From NCBI RefSeq assembly GCF_963678185.1, contig NZ_OY782757.1:186001-250000 (forward strand): a stretch of 64,000 nucleotides of DNA, given 5' to 3'. The position numbers and the translations under genes were made by a program. The notes beneath the pieces are model-generated. The model was not told where the DNA came from. It saw only the letters and a list, made by a program, of their open reading frames with translations, and did not search any database. This DNA is from an uncultured Tolumonas sp. GTDB taxonomy: Bacteria; Pseudomonadota; Gammaproteobacteria; Enterobacterales; Aeromonadaceae. Below, piece after piece: positions 35,947-44,715 of this stretch (position 1 is the first letter of the stretch; each line of letters begins with the position of its first letter).

Positions 35947-38430
35947 TTACAATGAAGCGGGCGCGACATATTCAACTGTCGCCTGATTGTTTGGTAACAA
36001 CACGACAGGTGCATTAGGTAATGTACCTTCGGCAAATTCCTGAGTAATACTGAGTGTTGCTAATGCACTTAAACCGGCAACAGCAACCAGTGAAAACCGA
36101 CGATTTTGCGGATTGTCGCCAGCCATGACTAAGCCACTTTCTGGGTGAGCATAAGTTCGGCCATTTGCTTGAAATGAAGCTGCACCAAAGGTGACTGGAA
36201 ACTCTTTGTTAAAACGCGCCAATACACGATTACTATCAGGGCCACCAATCAACACCAAATGATGCGATTTTAGATCGTCTTCACTGATTTCAGTGTCAGC
36301 CTTGATTGGAACAAACGCATTATGTTTACGACGTTTCAGCGCTTGCTGCAGATTCTTAGCTGCTTCCTGGTTAGCTTCCTGGTCATCTTGTGTGCCATAG
36401 ACAATCAAAGAGTGATCTAATTCTGAGTCAAAGGTAAAAATAGCAAACGGTGAACCGCTGGCATTAGGCAACCCGGTATTTTTTATCCAGAGATCAAAAA
36501 AAGAGGATAAATTTTTGTGGGTCTCGTTTTCTAAATAGGCCTGAAATTGTGCTACAGAAACTTCTTTTCCCGCCTGTGCCCGGCCAAAATTATCCATCAA
36601 CCGATCAAAATCGTCTTTATCTAACTGGTTACGCAAATTAGCGAGCAGCAATACGCCTTTGCCTGCGACTATGTCATACCATTTATCATCACGAAAATTC
36701 ATTTTTGTTTCAGCTAAAGGAAAATCAAGCCCCGCACGGGCTCTCAAATCGTACAGTGAACGATAATAGAATAATTTCACATCTAAATGATTTTGTTCAT
36801 TCTGCGTCAGTTGTTGATCTTGTTTCTGATGCCGCCAGGTTTTTTCAAGTGCAACAATGCGTTCGTAGTTAGCGAAAGCGGTTGTTAACCAGATATCGGC
36901 GTCTGTTTTGGGCAACAATGTGCCGTGCCATGCTGGTCTGGTATTGGGTTCAGACATTTCCGGTGCCGGAGGTGGTAGCACTGGATTGTTGGGGTTATGT
37001 AGGTCGACTGCTTGAGCTAATGCTGTTGCATTCTTTGGTGGTGTATCTGCATGTAATATGGTCCAGGGATTACTGACCAATGGTTTGATATTTGGGAAGT
37101 CATGTTGATCATCGGTAGATGGATAACGCACCACACCTAATGGTGGTCCAAAGGTGGCCCAGGTTGTTAATTGATTCGCCATATCACTGGTGGTGTATTT
37201 GGCATCGACAGAAACAGACGCAACGATCTCTGGTGTAGTCAAAATCTTATGCGCAAAGTCAGCATCAATTTTGCCTTTGTACTGATCATACATTGTTAAC
37301 CAAACGCCATCGCGCTGCCCAGGCTTAAACGCTGCAACCGGGGAAGGGCGCTCATGAACGCTGGATATCGTTTCTAGCCGGATATCCATGTCTTTTGTAT
37401 TGTTGTTGCTCCAGTAAAATCCTTCGGCACCGGCAATCCATTCCTTTTTACTACTGCGGTAGAGTTTGTTTTTGTGTGTTCCCAGTGTAAGCAGCGCGAT
37501 TTCATTGCGCTTAACATCAGCCAAAATCCATTCAGCGGTTGCTAAGCCGTTATTTTTATTTGTTAATATTGCCACAGCGTCTTCAATACTATTGGCGTAT
37601 TGCTGTGCTTGTCGGACTCTCGACGCAAGTGGAATACCTTTCGAATCAAATTTTGTCTGATTGACAGACGTTTCACTGAGCATGATGCCCGCATCATTAA
37701 TCGAGTAATCCATGCCACTTTGGATGCCACCTGGTGTGGTTTGCATAACGAAATGATGGCCTTTGCTGGGTTTTACATCGACCCATACGTTATAAAACGT
37801 CGCCGGATAAAGCGAGAACATGGTGATGTGGCCAAATACGATCTTGCCATCTTTAGTGGCTGGCCCCACGGCAGCAAATGCATTGCAACGGATCGGGCCG
37901 CCCAATTTACGTATGGATGCCGGTTGGGTTACTTTCGCGGAAGGTTTGTTTTGTTCGCTGACAGGTGTGATAGCCAACGCATCTTCCAGTTCATCTAGTT
38001 CATTAGACAAATTGAGAATAGCGATATCGGTGACATCAAAAGCTCGGTTATTAAATCGGGCTCCTGCGGCGGTGGCGCCATCAGCAATCCCTTTCATCTC
38101 TGTCAGTTGCTCTTGCGTAAAGCCATTCAGAAACAAGATATTGACTACGCGTCGTGTTTTTTCCCACGTTTTAACTGGCGCTTCCGGATCAGTAAATTGA
38201 GCCAGTGCTTGTGCATAATCCGCAATTTCAGGGGCAAGCAATCGGCCATGCTGGAGCCCCCGTTCATAGGGTGCACCTTCAATATGCAGGTTGATCCAGC
38301 CTTTTTGCGAATAACGATATGCCGATTGCCACCATTGCACAGTATTTGGATCAGGGAAGGTATTGGCGGCATATAACGGAGAGATAGAGAAACAGATTAT
38401 CGCCAGAAGAACGTTTACCAGAAATTTCAT
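35947..38430 (-). CDS. Secreted C45-type Ntn hydrolase with C-terminal extension
   Basis: An 827-residue exported protein. The start at 38430 gives a Sec signal (MKFLVNVLLAIICFSISPLY, cut near AA-N). Residues about 40-400 look like the peptidase C45/acyltransferase fold; the likely nucleophile is C182 in PIRCNAFAAVG, exposed by self-cleavage, with FGHITMF and TPGGIQSGMDYSINDAG following. Residues about 600-665 (DRLMDNFGRAQAGKEVSV, SSFFDLWIKNTGLP) resemble the C-terminal end of M1 aminopeptidases, without zinc motif. A third part (LIVYGTQDDQEAN, LVLIGGPDSNRVL) is unassigned. Substrate unknown. Frame at 38478 has no leader and is rejected. Confidence 0.7.
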   Translation of the reverse strand: MKFLVNVLLAIICFSISPLYAANTFPDPNTVQWWQSAYRYSQKGWINLHIEGAPYERGLQHGRLLAPEIADYAQALAQFTDPEAPVKTWEKTRRVVNILFLNGFTQEQLTEMKGIADGATAAGARFNNRAFDVTDIAILNLSNELDELEDALAITPVSEQNKPSAKVTQPASIRKLGGPIRCNAFAAVGPATKDGKIVFGHITMFSLYPATFYNVWVDVKPSKGHHFVMQTTPGGIQSGMDYSINDAGIMLSETSVNQTKFDSKGIPLASRVRQAQQYANSIEDAVAILTNKNNGLATAEWILADVKRNEIALLTLGTHKNKLYRSSKKEWIAGAEGFYWSNNNTKDMDIRLETISSVHERPSPVAAFKPGQRDGVWLTMYDQYKGKIDADFAHKILTTPEIVASVSVDAKYTTSDMANQLTTWATFGPPLGVVRYPSTDDQHDFPNIKPLVSNPWTILHADTPPKNATALAQAVDLHNPNNPVLPPPAPEMSEPNTRPAWHGTLLPKTDADIWLTTAFANYERIVALEKTWRHQKQDQQLTQNEQNHLDVKLFYYRSLYDLRARAGLDFPLAETKMNFRDDKWYDIVAGKGVLLLANLRNQLDKDDFDRLMDNFGRAQAGKEVSVAQFQAYLENETHKNLSSFFDLWIKNTGLPNASGSPFAIFTFDSELDHSLIVYGTQDDQEANQEAAKNLQQALKRRKHNAFVPIKADTEISEDDLKSHHLVLIGGPDSNRVLARFNKEFPVTFGAASFQANGRTYAHPESGLVMAGDNPQNRRFSLVAVAGLSALATLSITQEFAEGTLPNAPVVLLPNNQATVEYVAPASL

Positions 38431-38600
38431 TACTAATCCGGGAGCATGCACCTGGATGGCCAGACGTTGTCCAGACAAGGCACATTTGAATGTGAATTAT
38501 TGGTAAAAATATCAATTCCGTTACATTCTGGCAAACTTCATTGACAGGAATGCGCAATAAATTTTTCTGGCACCAACAGATGCCAGTGAATATCTACTGA

Positions 38601-39227
38601 CTAGGTCAAATCAACAATAGGAAATGCTGATTCTGGTTTGTTCAACGCATGAAATACCTTAATGGCAGCATAGGCATCGTTTGCGGCATAACTTAGTTGT
38701 TCTGGCGTCAGTTGTTCCCGAGCCCAGTTCGATGTCGATATTTTTTTAGATTTACGAAAGCGTTGGTGTAAAACAACTGCGATGGCTGTTTTAACCCCCA
38801 AATCTTTCCGATAGCCTTCACTTCGAAAGAACGAATCCAGATCGAGAATTGCTTTCGGTGTAATACCTAATTTTCGATGCAGTTGTGCACGATCAGATTT
38901 CAGCCCAAAGCCGACTTTTATGATTTGTGTGGTTTCAAGTAGTTGTGCAACGCATTTAAGGCTTTCAGGGTAATGTAGCTGGAAAATATACGTATTTTCT
39001 AACGTAGCTAGCTGAATGACATGTGGGCCATCAGACTTTTGCCCCTGAACAAAGACCGGTTTGGACTCTGTATCAAAACCAACAAAACGGTGACGGAAAA
39101 GATCAGCCACTGCAGCTGTAAATTGCTCTTTAGTCGTTGGCACAATAATGTTGCTTGGCGATACACCCTTAAATGGTTCCAGAAGTGCGATTTCTTCTTT
39201 TAAGGGCGCTTCAATTTTTTCAGGCAT
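38601..39227 (-). CDS. DEDDy 3'-5' exonuclease domain protein
   Basis: A 208-residue RNase D/DnaQ-fold nuclease. Motif I is VGFDTES (Asp, Glu), motif II lies in FGLKSDRAQL, and motif III is YAANDAY with the Tyr-x3-Asp of the DEDDy type. It lacks the HRDC domain of true RNase D, so it is a stand-alone exonuclease, probably cytoplasmic. Gene stands alone on the minus strand. Whether DNA or RNA is the substrate cannot be read. Confidence 0.8.
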   Translation of the reverse strand: MPEKIEAPLKEEIALLEPFKGVSPSNIIVPTTKEQFTAAVADLFRHRFVGFDTESKPVFVQGQKSDGPHVIQLATLENTYIFQLHYPESLKCVAQLLETTQIIKVGFGLKSDRAQLHRKLGITPKAILDLDSFFRSEGYRKDLGVKTAIAVVLHQRFRKSKKISTSNWAREQLTPEQLSYAANDAYAAIKVFHALNKPESAFPIVDLT

Positions 39228-39271
39228 GGATTATGGATTCTCTGTGTTGGCAGCCGTGCTGTCTTGTTTTA

Positions 39272-39634
39272 TTACGCCACGATCTCTACTAGCTTTTTAA
39301 CGAAAAGCGATACGGCATCGCCATTTTCAAACTCAAATGCCAGACCGTAGTGCACTTCCTTTTTTCCACCATGAGCATGTTTGGGAAAACGAGTCATATC
39401 CGCATTATGATAATACTGATACTTAATGGTCACGCCAGGCACAGAAACCAGCACATCACGAAATACTTCCAAAGCAGGTGGCAAAATCATTTGCGGGAAT
39501 AAATTTTCAACCTGCAGATAAAATGCAAACTTGGTACCTGGCAACATGTATTCGATCAGTTGTTTAGTCTGATGGACAGTTCTGCATTCGAGTTGTTTAA
39601 GACAATCTTTCAGGTCGGAATGGGAGATTGGCAT
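39272..39634 (-). CDS. Hypothetical protein (120 aa)
   Basis: A 120-residue soluble protein starting MPISHSDLKDCLKQLECRTV. The start at 39634 has CAGGAG seven bases upstream and is much better than an upstream ATG at 39706. It has a strand-rich middle (TIKYQYYHNADMTRFP) and a KEVHYGLAFEFENGDAVSLF tail. No family recognised; the ribosome site and clean frame support a real gene. Confidence 0.65.
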   Translation of the reverse strand: MPISHSDLKDCLKQLECRTVHQTKQLIEYMLPGTKFAFYLQVENLFPQMILPPALEVFRDVLVSVPGVTIKYQYYHNADMTRFPKHAHGGKKEVHYGLAFEFENGDAVSLFVKKLVEIVA

Positions 39635-39849
39635 GTACTGCTCCTGTAATGGGTTAATCAAAAATCGTCGATGACGAGCAGTGTTATGGATATTGAACCA
39701 AGCCACGTTATTTTAGCGTAAAAGTTGTGCTGAGTCTTTTGACCCCAAGCTAAAGCAAGATGACATAGCCGATTTATTGCGAGCTGCGACACTGTTTTGC
39801 CAGTGTCGCGGAGGGCTAATGAAGAAAAGAAGGCGATATCCGAAGGCAT

Positions 39850-40215
39850 TTACGGTGTGACAATGATGGTACCTTTCATGGATGGGTGAACGGTACAGTA
39901 GTAAGTGAACGTGCCTGCTGTATCGAATTTGTGAGTATATTTCCCATTCTGCATGATCTTTCCTGAATCCCAACTCCCATCATCACTGGTGATGGTATGT
40001 GGTGCGCGATCTTGATTAGTCCAGGTAATTGATGAGCCTATTTTCACCGTGACATTTTCAGGATTAAACGCAAAGCCCATGATGGCGACGTTCATGGCTG
40101 TCATAGGGGTATTTGACATCGGAGAAGGGGAATCTATTTGTTCTTTACTGTAGCAACCTGACGAGAACATGCTTGTTGCTATCACAAGTGATAGCGCAAA
40201 CAGCGCGTTTTTCAT
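39850..40215 (-). CDS. Cupredoxin lipoprotein (plastocyanin/pseudoazurin-like)
   Basis: A 121-residue periplasmic electron carrier or copper binder. The lipobox FSSGC (C21) suggests acylation and anchoring to a membrane. The type 1 copper ligands are all present: H73 in RAPHTI, C107 and H110 in YYCTVHPSM, and M113. The start at 40215 has AAAGGAG upstream; the track extension of six residues is not needed. It is preceded by a Fur-like box at 40239-40257, an unusual pairing of iron control with a copper protein. Partner proteins are not nearby. Confidence 0.88.
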   Translation of the reverse strand: MKNALFALSLVIATSMFSSGCYSKEQIDSPSPMSNTPMTAMNVAIMGFAFNPENVTVKIGSSITWTNQDRAPHTITSDDGSWDSGKIMQNGKYTHKFDTAGTFTYYCTVHPSMKGTIIVTP

Positions 40216-40238
40216 AGAGATCTCCTTTTGCAACTATG

Positions 40239-40257
40239 CATAATGATTATAGTTCTC
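40239..40257 (-). promoter_or_regulatory. Fur box candidate before the cupredoxin gene
   Basis: On the minus strand GAGAACTATAATCATTATG matches the 19-base Fur consensus at 15 positions. It lies 24-42 bases upstream of the cupredoxin start, where a promoter is expected. Confidence 0.55.
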
Positions 40258-40313
40258 ATTTCATGCAATTGCGGGTCAGAGTCTCTGTAAAAAATGATAT
40301 TTACCCATGGGAA

Positions 40314-40655
40314 TTAGTGCTTTTCGAGATATTGTTCGATCAAATTCGCTAAAATTTCATCCAACTCACTTTCAATTTCATTGGTGTCTTTATTAAACAT
40401 TTCCAGAAATTTTGTTGCCTGCGCAGTGGTTAAATTACGATCATGCAGTTTGTATTGAATTTCGGGCAATGTTTTATCGTATCGGGGAATAATGAGCCAC
40501 TGCACAAAAGAGGGAAGGATCAACTTCATTTCTTTAAATGCAAAACGACAAAATCCTTCAATATACTCCTTACCATCAGGGCCTAAACATCCGGGCTCTA
40601 CGCGGCATAAAACCGTTAATTTACTTTCTGGCAACGGCGGTAAATTATTCACCAT
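40314..40655 (-). CDS. Hypothetical protein with CRVEPGC motif (113 aa)
   Basis: A 113-residue soluble protein with three cysteines close to the N-terminus (LCRVEPGCLGPDGKEYIEGF, then CRFAFKEM) and an acidic helical C-terminal half. The cysteines could bind metal or iron-sulfur, but the family is not recognised. It stands alone between the cupredoxin gene and a Nudix gene on the minus strand. Confidence 0.55.
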   Translation of the reverse strand: MVNNLPPLPESKLTVLCRVEPGCLGPDGKEYIEGFCRFAFKEMKLILPSFVQWLIIPRYDKTLPEIQYKLHDRNLTTAQATKFLEMFNKDTNEIESELDEILANLIEQYLEKH

Positions 40656-40703
40656 CAGCCAATGCCTCGTTGCGTTGGTATGAGCATTTTGTTTTTCTCA
40701 TCA

Positions 40704-41102
40704 TTATTCAATTTTGTCTTCTGATTTTAACCAGGCCATAATTATTTTGGTTACTTGAGAACATCTCGCTAAATCGTGGTGATTTAACCAAGTGATTTCT
40801 TCAATCTCAGCATCTGCTTGTATTTTACCAGTAAATTCAGCCAGATAGCAGGTCATTTTTACCATGATGTCATCAGGCTTCCCATCTGCTTGGGCTTTAA
40901 ACGTTCCAGCATATTCAATCGTGGAAGGGATAAGATCGACGGAGAGTTCTTCTTTGATCTCCCGAATGAGTGCTTGTTCATCACTTTCCCCGGTTTCTCG
41001 TTTTCCACCAGGAATGTAATAGGTATTTTTGCCTTTCGAACGAGCACCGAGGAGTTGTTTATTTTGTATGTATAACCAAGCTAACTTGTCTATTTCAGAC
41101 AT
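40704..41102 (-). CDS. Nudix hydrolase
   Basis: A 132-residue cytoplasmic pyrophosphohydrolase. The Nudix box is GGKRETGESDEQALIREIKE followed by ELSVDL, with all glutamates for Mg binding. Such enzymes clean up oxidised nucleotides or nucleotide sugars; the substrate cannot be told. The yigZ-like gene ends 15 bases upstream on the same strand, so the two may share a transcript. Confidence 0.87.
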   Translation of the reverse strand: MSEIDKLAWLYIQNKQLLGARSKGKNTYYIPGGKRETGESDEQALIREIKEELSVDLIPSTIEYAGTFKAQADGKPDDIMVKMTCYLAEFTGKIQADAEIEEITWLNHHDLARCSQVTKIIMAWLKSEDKIE

Positions 41103-41117
41103 AAAAAAGGGTCCTTT

Positions 41118-41735
41118 TCATACGTTATCTTTTACATGTATTTCTATCGCGCCAGAGCAATGATTGGTGAGCTCAGTTTTAAATGCTTCTAATTGTGTGC
41201 TGGCAATCTGTAAAGAAACAGAAACTTGTTCATTATAGTTCAGCTGTTCGCCGTCAATATCGTAGCGGCTTAGCACATGACGAACGATTGATTCCAACGC
41301 ATAGTCATAACAAAATTCTATGTGTTCGCGAGGGACTTTTAGCTTTAATGGCAACTCTTCGAGTACACCGCTCACTGCATCGGAATAAGCGCGTAGTAAA
41401 CCACCGGTACCTAGTTTAATGCCACCAAAATAACGTACAACGGCAACGGCGATTTCACCTAACCCACTGTATTGTAAAATTTTCAACATTGGGCGTCCGG
41501 CCGTACCACTGGGTTCGCCATCATCACTCATCGACATGATGGTGGTATTGGGTGCTCCGGCAATATAAGCCCAGCAAACATGGCGTGCCTGCGGATGTAA
41601 TTCACGAATAGTTCGAATGAAATTCTCAGCTGCTTCTCTGTGATCTGCGTGAGAGGCGTAACAGATAAACTGACTACGTTTGATCTCAAATTCAAATTGG
41701 TGTTGAGTTGCGGGGGTGTTGTAAGACGCTGTCAT
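41118..41735 (-). CDS. YigZ/IMPACT family protein
   Basis: A 205-residue protein of the UPF0029/IMPACT family (E. coli YigZ, 204). The N-terminal IMPACT domain shows IKRSQFICYASHADHREAAE and the signature SDDGEPSGTAGRPML, then RYFGGIKLGTGGL. A small C-terminal DUF1949-like domain follows from about residue 135. The start at 41735 (MTASYNT) is preferred over GTG at 41756. Function is poorly known; eukaryotic IMPACT acts in translation control. Confidence 0.9.
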   Translation of the reverse strand: MTASYNTPATQHQFEFEIKRSQFICYASHADHREAAENFIRTIRELHPQARHVCWAYIAGAPNTTIMSMSDDGEPSGTAGRPMLKILQYSGLGEIAVAVVRYFGGIKLGTGGLLRAYSDAVSGVLEELPLKLKVPREHIEFCYDYALESIVRHVLSRYDIDGEQLNYNEQVSVSLQIASTQLEAFKTELTNHCSGAIEIHVKDNV

Positions 41736-41790
41736 GAGAATTAAAGAACCTTCCACAGTTGAGAGAAGAAGGTAACCAGTGGGCTATAAC

Positions 41791-42252
41791 TCATGATGTA
41801 CTACTAGATTGTTGCGCTGATAGTTTTGCGCGAATAAATTCGGCATGTTCAACGTAAATTAAGTCTGCTACTTGACGAATAACCGCTTCTTCCATTGGGT
41901 TTATGACACCATCGGCATACGCAATTTGCCACATGGCTTCAATCAGCTGGAACCGCTCATTAGGGCTCAATGCCCGTAGCTGATTCGTAAATTCATATAA
42001 TGATACCGACGCTTTACTTTTCTGATGTGCTTGTTGCAATAACGCTGTGGCAGCTTGTTCATCTAGATCTAATAAGTGCGAAAGCAAATGTATTTTGGCT
42101 GTTTCTTCACGCGGATCTTCCTGATAGTCCGCATTAGCAACTTCACATAACAAACATGCCATCGCCAGCTGTATGCTTGGTGTATCAACAGTGCCGCTAT
42201 CGCTGCCGTCTTGCAGCATTTCACGAAATAAAGAACGCAACACACTAAACAT
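41791..42252 (-). CDS. TerB-like (DUF533/COG4103) helical protein
   Basis: A 153-residue helical protein of the TerB-like family. The paired metal-binding helices are seen in CEVANADYQEDPREE and AYADGVINPMEEAVIRQ, the DxxxxxxE pattern of TerB. The start at 42252 has GGGGCGG upstream. No other ter genes are near, so a tellurite role is not implied. Upstream of yigZ on the same strand, 56 bases away. Confidence 0.8.
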   Translation of the reverse strand: MFSVLRSLFREMLQDGSDSGTVDTPSIQLAMACLLCEVANADYQEDPREETAKIHLLSHLLDLDEQAATALLQQAHQKSKASVSLYEFTNQLRALSPNERFQLIEAMWQIAYADGVINPMEEAVIRQVADLIYVEHAEFIRAKLSAQQSSSTS

Positions 42253-42470
42253 ATACCGCCCCTGAGTTAACACTTACATGCATATAGTTTGGTTTGTCAG
42301 TATATAAATCAAGCCTGGAGAAGAGAATGTGAAAATTTTTCCGAAGGAAGTATTTTTATCGTAGCATGAATGACTGATTTGTCGGATATCGCGCGCCAGC
42401 GTTTGCTCGTAATTCTGATTTCAATGTTTTTCAGAATAAATTGAGTCTGGCTATTGATGAGGAAAAGGTC

Positions 42471-43187
42471 ATGTTTACGGGTATCGTTCAAGGTGTTGCT
42501 AACATTCAAACCATCACTGATGTGAATGGTATTCGCACATTTGAAATCGAATTTCCAACTGGATTTTGCACAGATCTACAAATCGGCGCCAGTATCGCGA
42601 TAGACGGTGTTTGCCTGACCGTAACTGAAATGTTGAGCGAAACTCGCGTTAAATTCGATGTCATGCTGCAGAGCATGCTGATCACCACACTAGGTAGTTG
42701 TGTAGCCGGTGATCGTGTTAATGCCGAGCGAGCAGCGAAAGATGGTGCTGAAATTGGCGGGCATCCACTTTCTGGGCATGTGGATTTTTGTGCCACCGTT
42801 TTAGAAGTTCGGCAACATGAAGATAATTATTGCATCAGAATTGGTGCCCCGTTGCATTGGATGCGTTACATCTTTCCAAAAGGTTACATTGCATTAAATG
42901 GTACCAGCCTCACGATCTCTGAGGTCAATAAAGTCGTTGGTTGGTTTGAGGTTTGGTTGATCCCGGAAACTCGTCGAATGACCACGTTTGAATTAAAAAC
43001 CGCAGGTAGCGCCATTAATGTTGAAATTGAACGCGGCACACAAGTAGTCGTTGATACCGTACGTGCGACGTTGGAAGAGAAATTGGGTGTTTTGCTGCCA
43101 GCGTTAGAGGCGTTACTAACTAAAAATGGTATTGATATTAATTTATTAGCCGCACCAGCTTCGGAACATACAACACGGCATGAATAA
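42471..43187 (+). CDS. ribC: Riboflavin synthase, alpha chain
   Basis: Converts two molecules of 6,7-dimethyl-8-ribityllumazine to riboflavin and a pyrimidine product. The two lumazine-binding repeats are visible: repeat 1 begins [12 protein letters not shown] with [16 protein letters not shown]; repeat 2 has [28 protein letters not shown] and [11 protein letters not shown]. The start at 42471 is fixed by MFTGIVQG, nearly invariant. At 238 residues it is about 25 longer than E. coli RibC (213), with extra C-terminal sequence. No other rib genes and no FMN riboswitch were seen nearby. A few residues overlap the yjjG upstream region. Confidence 0.88.
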   Translation: MFTGIVQGVANIQTITDVNGIRTFEIEFPTGFCTDLQIGASIAIDGVCLTVTEMLSETRVKFDVMLQSMLITTLGSCVAGDRVNAERAAKDGAEIGGHPLSGHVDFCATVLEVRQHEDNYCIRIGAPLHWMRYIFPKGYIALNGTSLTISEVNKVVGWFEVWLIPETRRMTTFELKTAGSAINVEIERGTQVVVDTVRATLEEKLGVLLPALEALLTKNGIDINLLAAPASEHTTRHE

Positions 43188-43200
43188 AGAGGCAAATAAA

Positions 43201-43887
43201 ATGGCTATGTATAACTGGGTTCTTTTTGATGCCGATGACACACTGTTTCGATTTGATGCATTTGGCGGTTTGCAACGGATGTTTTCTGGTTTCGGGGTGA
43301 CATTTACACAGCAGGATTTTCAAGAATACCAAATTGTAAATAAGCCACTGTGGGTTGAATATCAAGACGGTAAAATATCAGCGCAACAATTACAGCATCA
43401 GCGGTTTAGTCACTGGGCGGAAAAATTGGGTACTTCAACCAAAGCCCTGAACAGTGCTTTTTTAGCTGCGATGGCCGATATTTGTGCTCCATTGGAAGGG
43501 GCGGTTAATTTGCTGAATGCTTTGAGAGGAAAGGCCAGATTGGGGATCATTACCAATGGTTTTACCGAACTACAGCAAGTCCGTTTGGAACGCACCGGTT
43601 TGCGGTCGCATTTTGAGTTGCTGGTGATTTCTGAACAAGTCGGCACGGCAAAACCGCATCGGGATATCTTTGACCATGCGTTGTCTTTGATGGGGAATCC
43701 AGTTTGCGAGCAAGTTTTGATGGTCGGCGATAACCCCGATTCCGATATTTTAGGTGGTCTTAATGCCGGGTTACATACCTGCTGGGTTAATGCTGAAAAG
43801 AAACTAGCCCCAGAGGGGATCACACCGCATTATGAAGTTGCTTCATTAGTAGAATTAGAGCATTTATTGCTAGGTTCAATACTGTGA
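43201..43887 (+). CDS. yjjG: Pyrimidine 5'-nucleotidase YjjG
   Basis: HAD-superfamily phosphatase of 228 residues (E. coli YjjG 225) that dephosphorylates dUMP, dTMP and non-canonical pyrimidine nucleotides, a house-cleaning role. Motif I is FDADDTLF, motif II ITNGF, the lysine is in [10 protein letters not shown], and motif IV is [13 protein letters not shown]. The start at 43201 has AGAGG ten bases upstream. It is 13 bases after the riboflavin synthase gene and probably co-transcribed. Confidence 0.93.
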   Translation: MAMYNWVLFDADDTLFRFDAFGGLQRMFSGFGVTFTQQDFQEYQIVNKPLWVEYQDGKISAQQLQHQRFSHWAEKLGTSTKALNSAFLAAMADICAPLEGAVNLLNALRGKARLGIITNGFTELQQVRLERTGLRSHFELLVISEQVGTAKPHRDIFDHALSLMGNPVCEQVLMVGDNPDSDILGGLNAGLHTCWVNAEKKLAPEGITPHYEVASLVELEHLLLGSIL

Positions 43888-43956
43888 GTCTATGTCTTAC
43901 CGCATGAGTGAAGGGGCCGCTACTTACTTGTGTTTAGCGTATTGCGCTGTTATAGT

Positions 43957-43970
43957 TGAGTGGTTACTCA
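43957..43970. promoter_or_regulatory. TetR operator candidate, copy 1
   Basis: TGAGTGGTTACTCA has perfect 5-bp arms and ends 21 bases before the TetR gene. A second copy agreeing at 12 of 14 positions lies at 44587-44600, before the metallo-hydrolase gene. Confidence 0.65.
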
Positions 43971-43991
43971 TTTATTGTTTGTGAATGTGCT

Positions 43992-44564
43992 ATGGCAAGA
44001 CCCAAAAGTGAAGATAAATATTATGCATTATTAACAGCGACCATTGCTGTTTGTTCTGCATTGGGTCTTGAGGCGCCAACGTCAAAAATTGCACGCACAG
44101 CAGGGGTAGCAGAAGGAACGCTGTTCACCTATTTCAAGACCAAAGATGAATTGCTCAACCAACTCTATCTGGAACTCAAAAAAGAGATGGGGCGGGAGAT
44201 GTTATCTAACTATCCCCGCACGCTGACGCTTCGTGAAAGAATGCATTTTGTCTGGTCGAAATATATTAATTGGGGCGCGCATAATCCGGAAAAACGTAAG
44301 GTTATGGGCCAACTCAGTGTGTCAGATCGGCTAACAGCTGAGAGCCGAGCTGCAGGTATGGCAATTTTTTCAGAGGCTGGGGTGCTTCTGGATGAATGCC
44401 TTAAAAACAGTAAGATCCAGAATAATTCGTGCGCTTTTGTCACTGCCATGATGGTAGCTATGGCTGACGCAACGATTGATTTTATCATTCGTGAACCCGT
44501 AGAAGCGGAACACTATTGTAACGCCGGTTTTGAAGCATTCTGGCGAGTACTGGCAAACGAGTAA
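43992..44564 (+). CDS. TetR-family repressor
   Basis: A 190-residue regulator. The N-terminal helix-turn-helix reads SKIARTAGVAEGTLFTYFKT followed by KDELLNQLY, the standard TetR pattern; the C-terminal ligand domain is helical. The start at 43992 (MARPKSEDKYYA) is typical; the ribosome site is weak. It lies 152 bases before a metallo-beta-lactamase-fold gene, and matching operator-like motifs precede both genes, so it probably represses itself and that gene. Confidence 0.88.
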   Translation: MARPKSEDKYYALLTATIAVCSALGLEAPTSKIARTAGVAEGTLFTYFKTKDELLNQLYLELKKEMGREMLSNYPRTLTLRERMHFVWSKYINWGAHNPEKRKVMGQLSVSDRLTAESRAAGMAIFSEAGVLLDECLKNSKIQNNSCAFVTAMMVAMADATIDFIIREPVEAEHYCNAGFEAFWRVLANE

Positions 44565-44586
44565 AAAAATTTAACCTTTAATTGAT

Positions 44587-44600
44587 TGATTAATCACTCA
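44587..44600. promoter_or_regulatory. TetR operator candidate, copy 2
   Basis: On the minus strand TGAGTGATTAATCA matches copy 1 at 12 of 14 positions; it includes the perfect palindrome TGATTAATCA (44587-44596). It is 116 bases upstream of the metallo-hydrolase gene. Confidence 0.6.
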
Positions 44601-44659
44601 TGATGGGCCAAATATACCCTAGTAAAAATTGCTGTAGATAAATAAGGCAGGGCAACGAT

Positions 44660-44698
44660 ATGAAAACACTAACACTCGTTACTACCGGTATTCAATAA
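44660..44698 (+). other. 12-codon open frame ahead of the metallo-hydrolase gene
   Basis: Encodes MKTLTLVTTGIQ with GGCAGGG seven bases upstream, and ends 17 bases before the next ATG. It could be a leader peptide or the remnant start of a lost gene. There is no attenuator-like hairpin after it. Confidence 0.3.
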
Positions 44699-44715
44699 GA
44701 ACGGGAGGAGACATC

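Noticed and set aside
41791..42252. A tellurite-resistance operon
   Set aside because: Only a TerB-like domain protein is present; no terC, terD or terZ-type genes are nearby.
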